A stretch of 23,399 bases of DNA, from the NCBI GenBank assembly GCA_002388005.1, contig DGLO01000017.1, forward strand, positions 70,552-93,950, in the 5' to 3' direction. Position numbers and translations under genes: made by a program. Of the stretch, positions 23,314-23,399 are shown piece by piece (position 1 is the first letter of the stretch; the number at the start of each line of letters is the position of its first letter). Origin of the DNA: Candidatus Neomicrothrix sp. UBA4542 (GTDB lineage: Bacteria; Actinomycetota; Acidimicrobiia; Acidimicrobiales; Poriferisodalaceae). The notes beneath the pieces were generated by a model, which had not been told where the DNA came from, searched no databases, and saw only the letters and a program-made list of their open reading frames with translations.

Positions 23314-23399
23314 CTACCCAAGACCCGTTAGGTCGCGCACTGCGCCCTTATCAGCACTAGTTGCCATTAGTCCGTAGGCCTTCAAGGCCGCCGAAACCT
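23314..23399 (-). CDS. ilvD: Dihydroxy-acid dehydratase, C-terminal end (partial)
   Basis: Only the last 27 residues are in the window: V-S-A-A-L-K-A-Y-G-L-M-A-T-S-A-D-K-G-A-V-R-D-L-T-G-L-G, then TAG at 23314-23316. The ending L-x-x-Y-x-x-x-A-T-S-A-D-K-G-A-V-R-D is the characteristic C-terminus of IlvD, the Fe-S enzyme that dehydrates dihydroxy acids in valine, leucine and isoleucine synthesis. The assignment rests on this short but distinctive tail. About 147 bp separate it from the DHPS-like gene; nothing else is recognisable in that gap. Confidence 0.8.
   Translation of the reverse strand, partial: VSAALKAYGLMATSADKGAVRDLTGLG

Overview
The window looks like a chromosomal stretch from a free-living, moderate-GC actinobacterium, plausibly a marine or freshwater Acidimicrobiia lineage. 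This is inferred from the style of gene content: paired FadE-type acyl-CoA dehydrogenases, a HadA/HadB-like split hydratase, CaiB-type CoA transferases, a TIGR03086/mycothiol-type DinB-fold protein, a short 3Fe-4S ferredoxin and a FadD-type ligase. It is densely coded, with no gene-free stretch over about 210 bp. No RNA genes, insertion sequences, CRISPR arrays or prophage genes are visible.

The most unusual item is at 4406-5011 on the minus strand. A DsbA/FrnE-like thioredoxin-fold protein would normally be called only from a TTG at 4960, which leaves it without its redox motif. Reading upstream in the same frame restores the missing N-terminus (M-A-L-P-I-V-V-W-S-D-F-L, then TGA, then P-W-C-H-L). 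The TGA falls exactly on the first cysteine of the family's C-P-W-C active site. A strong 7-bp hairpin with a 5-nt loop carrying G at position 2 starts 18 nt after that TGA, as expected for a bacterial SECIS element. TGA ends several other genes here, so it is not recoded genome-wide. I read this as a selenoprotein with a U-P-W-C active site that standard gene calling truncates.

Layout. 1-170: start of a crotonase (minus, partial). 375-2508: an NAD-binding 6PGDH/DUF1932-like dehydrogenase (minus), divergent from a DUF169 protein and a VOC protein (plus). 2535-5011 (minus): candidate operon of the selenoprotein, an acyl-CoA dehydrogenase and a uridine-kinase-like protein. 5040-6296: a second acyl-CoA dehydrogenase (plus), divergent from the selenoprotein gene. 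6348-9462 (minus): O-acetylhomoserine sulfhydrylase, alpha/beta hydrolase and a two-subunit MaoC/Had hydratase. 9626-10474: SDR (plus). 10497-12536: double-domain CaiB/BaiF protein (minus). 12633-13421: class II aldolase (plus). 13468-15897: acyl-CoA ligase and SAM methyltransferase (minus).

16078-19155 (plus) is a clear catabolic operon with overlapping genes: gamma-butyrobetaine hydroxylase, a BKACE-family beta-keto acid cleavage enzyme and L-carnitine dehydrogenase. Together they would take gamma-butyrobetaine to carnitine, then 3-dehydrocarnitine, then betainyl-CoA plus acetoacetate. 19204-19963 (minus): TIGR03086 protein and ferredoxin. 20068-22374 (plus): a large molybdopterin oxidoreductase, converging on a dihydropteroate-synthase-like gene (22378-23166, minus). 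The right edge (23314-23399) holds the C-terminus of dihydroxy-acid dehydratase (IlvD). Overall the region specialises in acyl-CoA/carboxylate and quaternary-amine catabolism.
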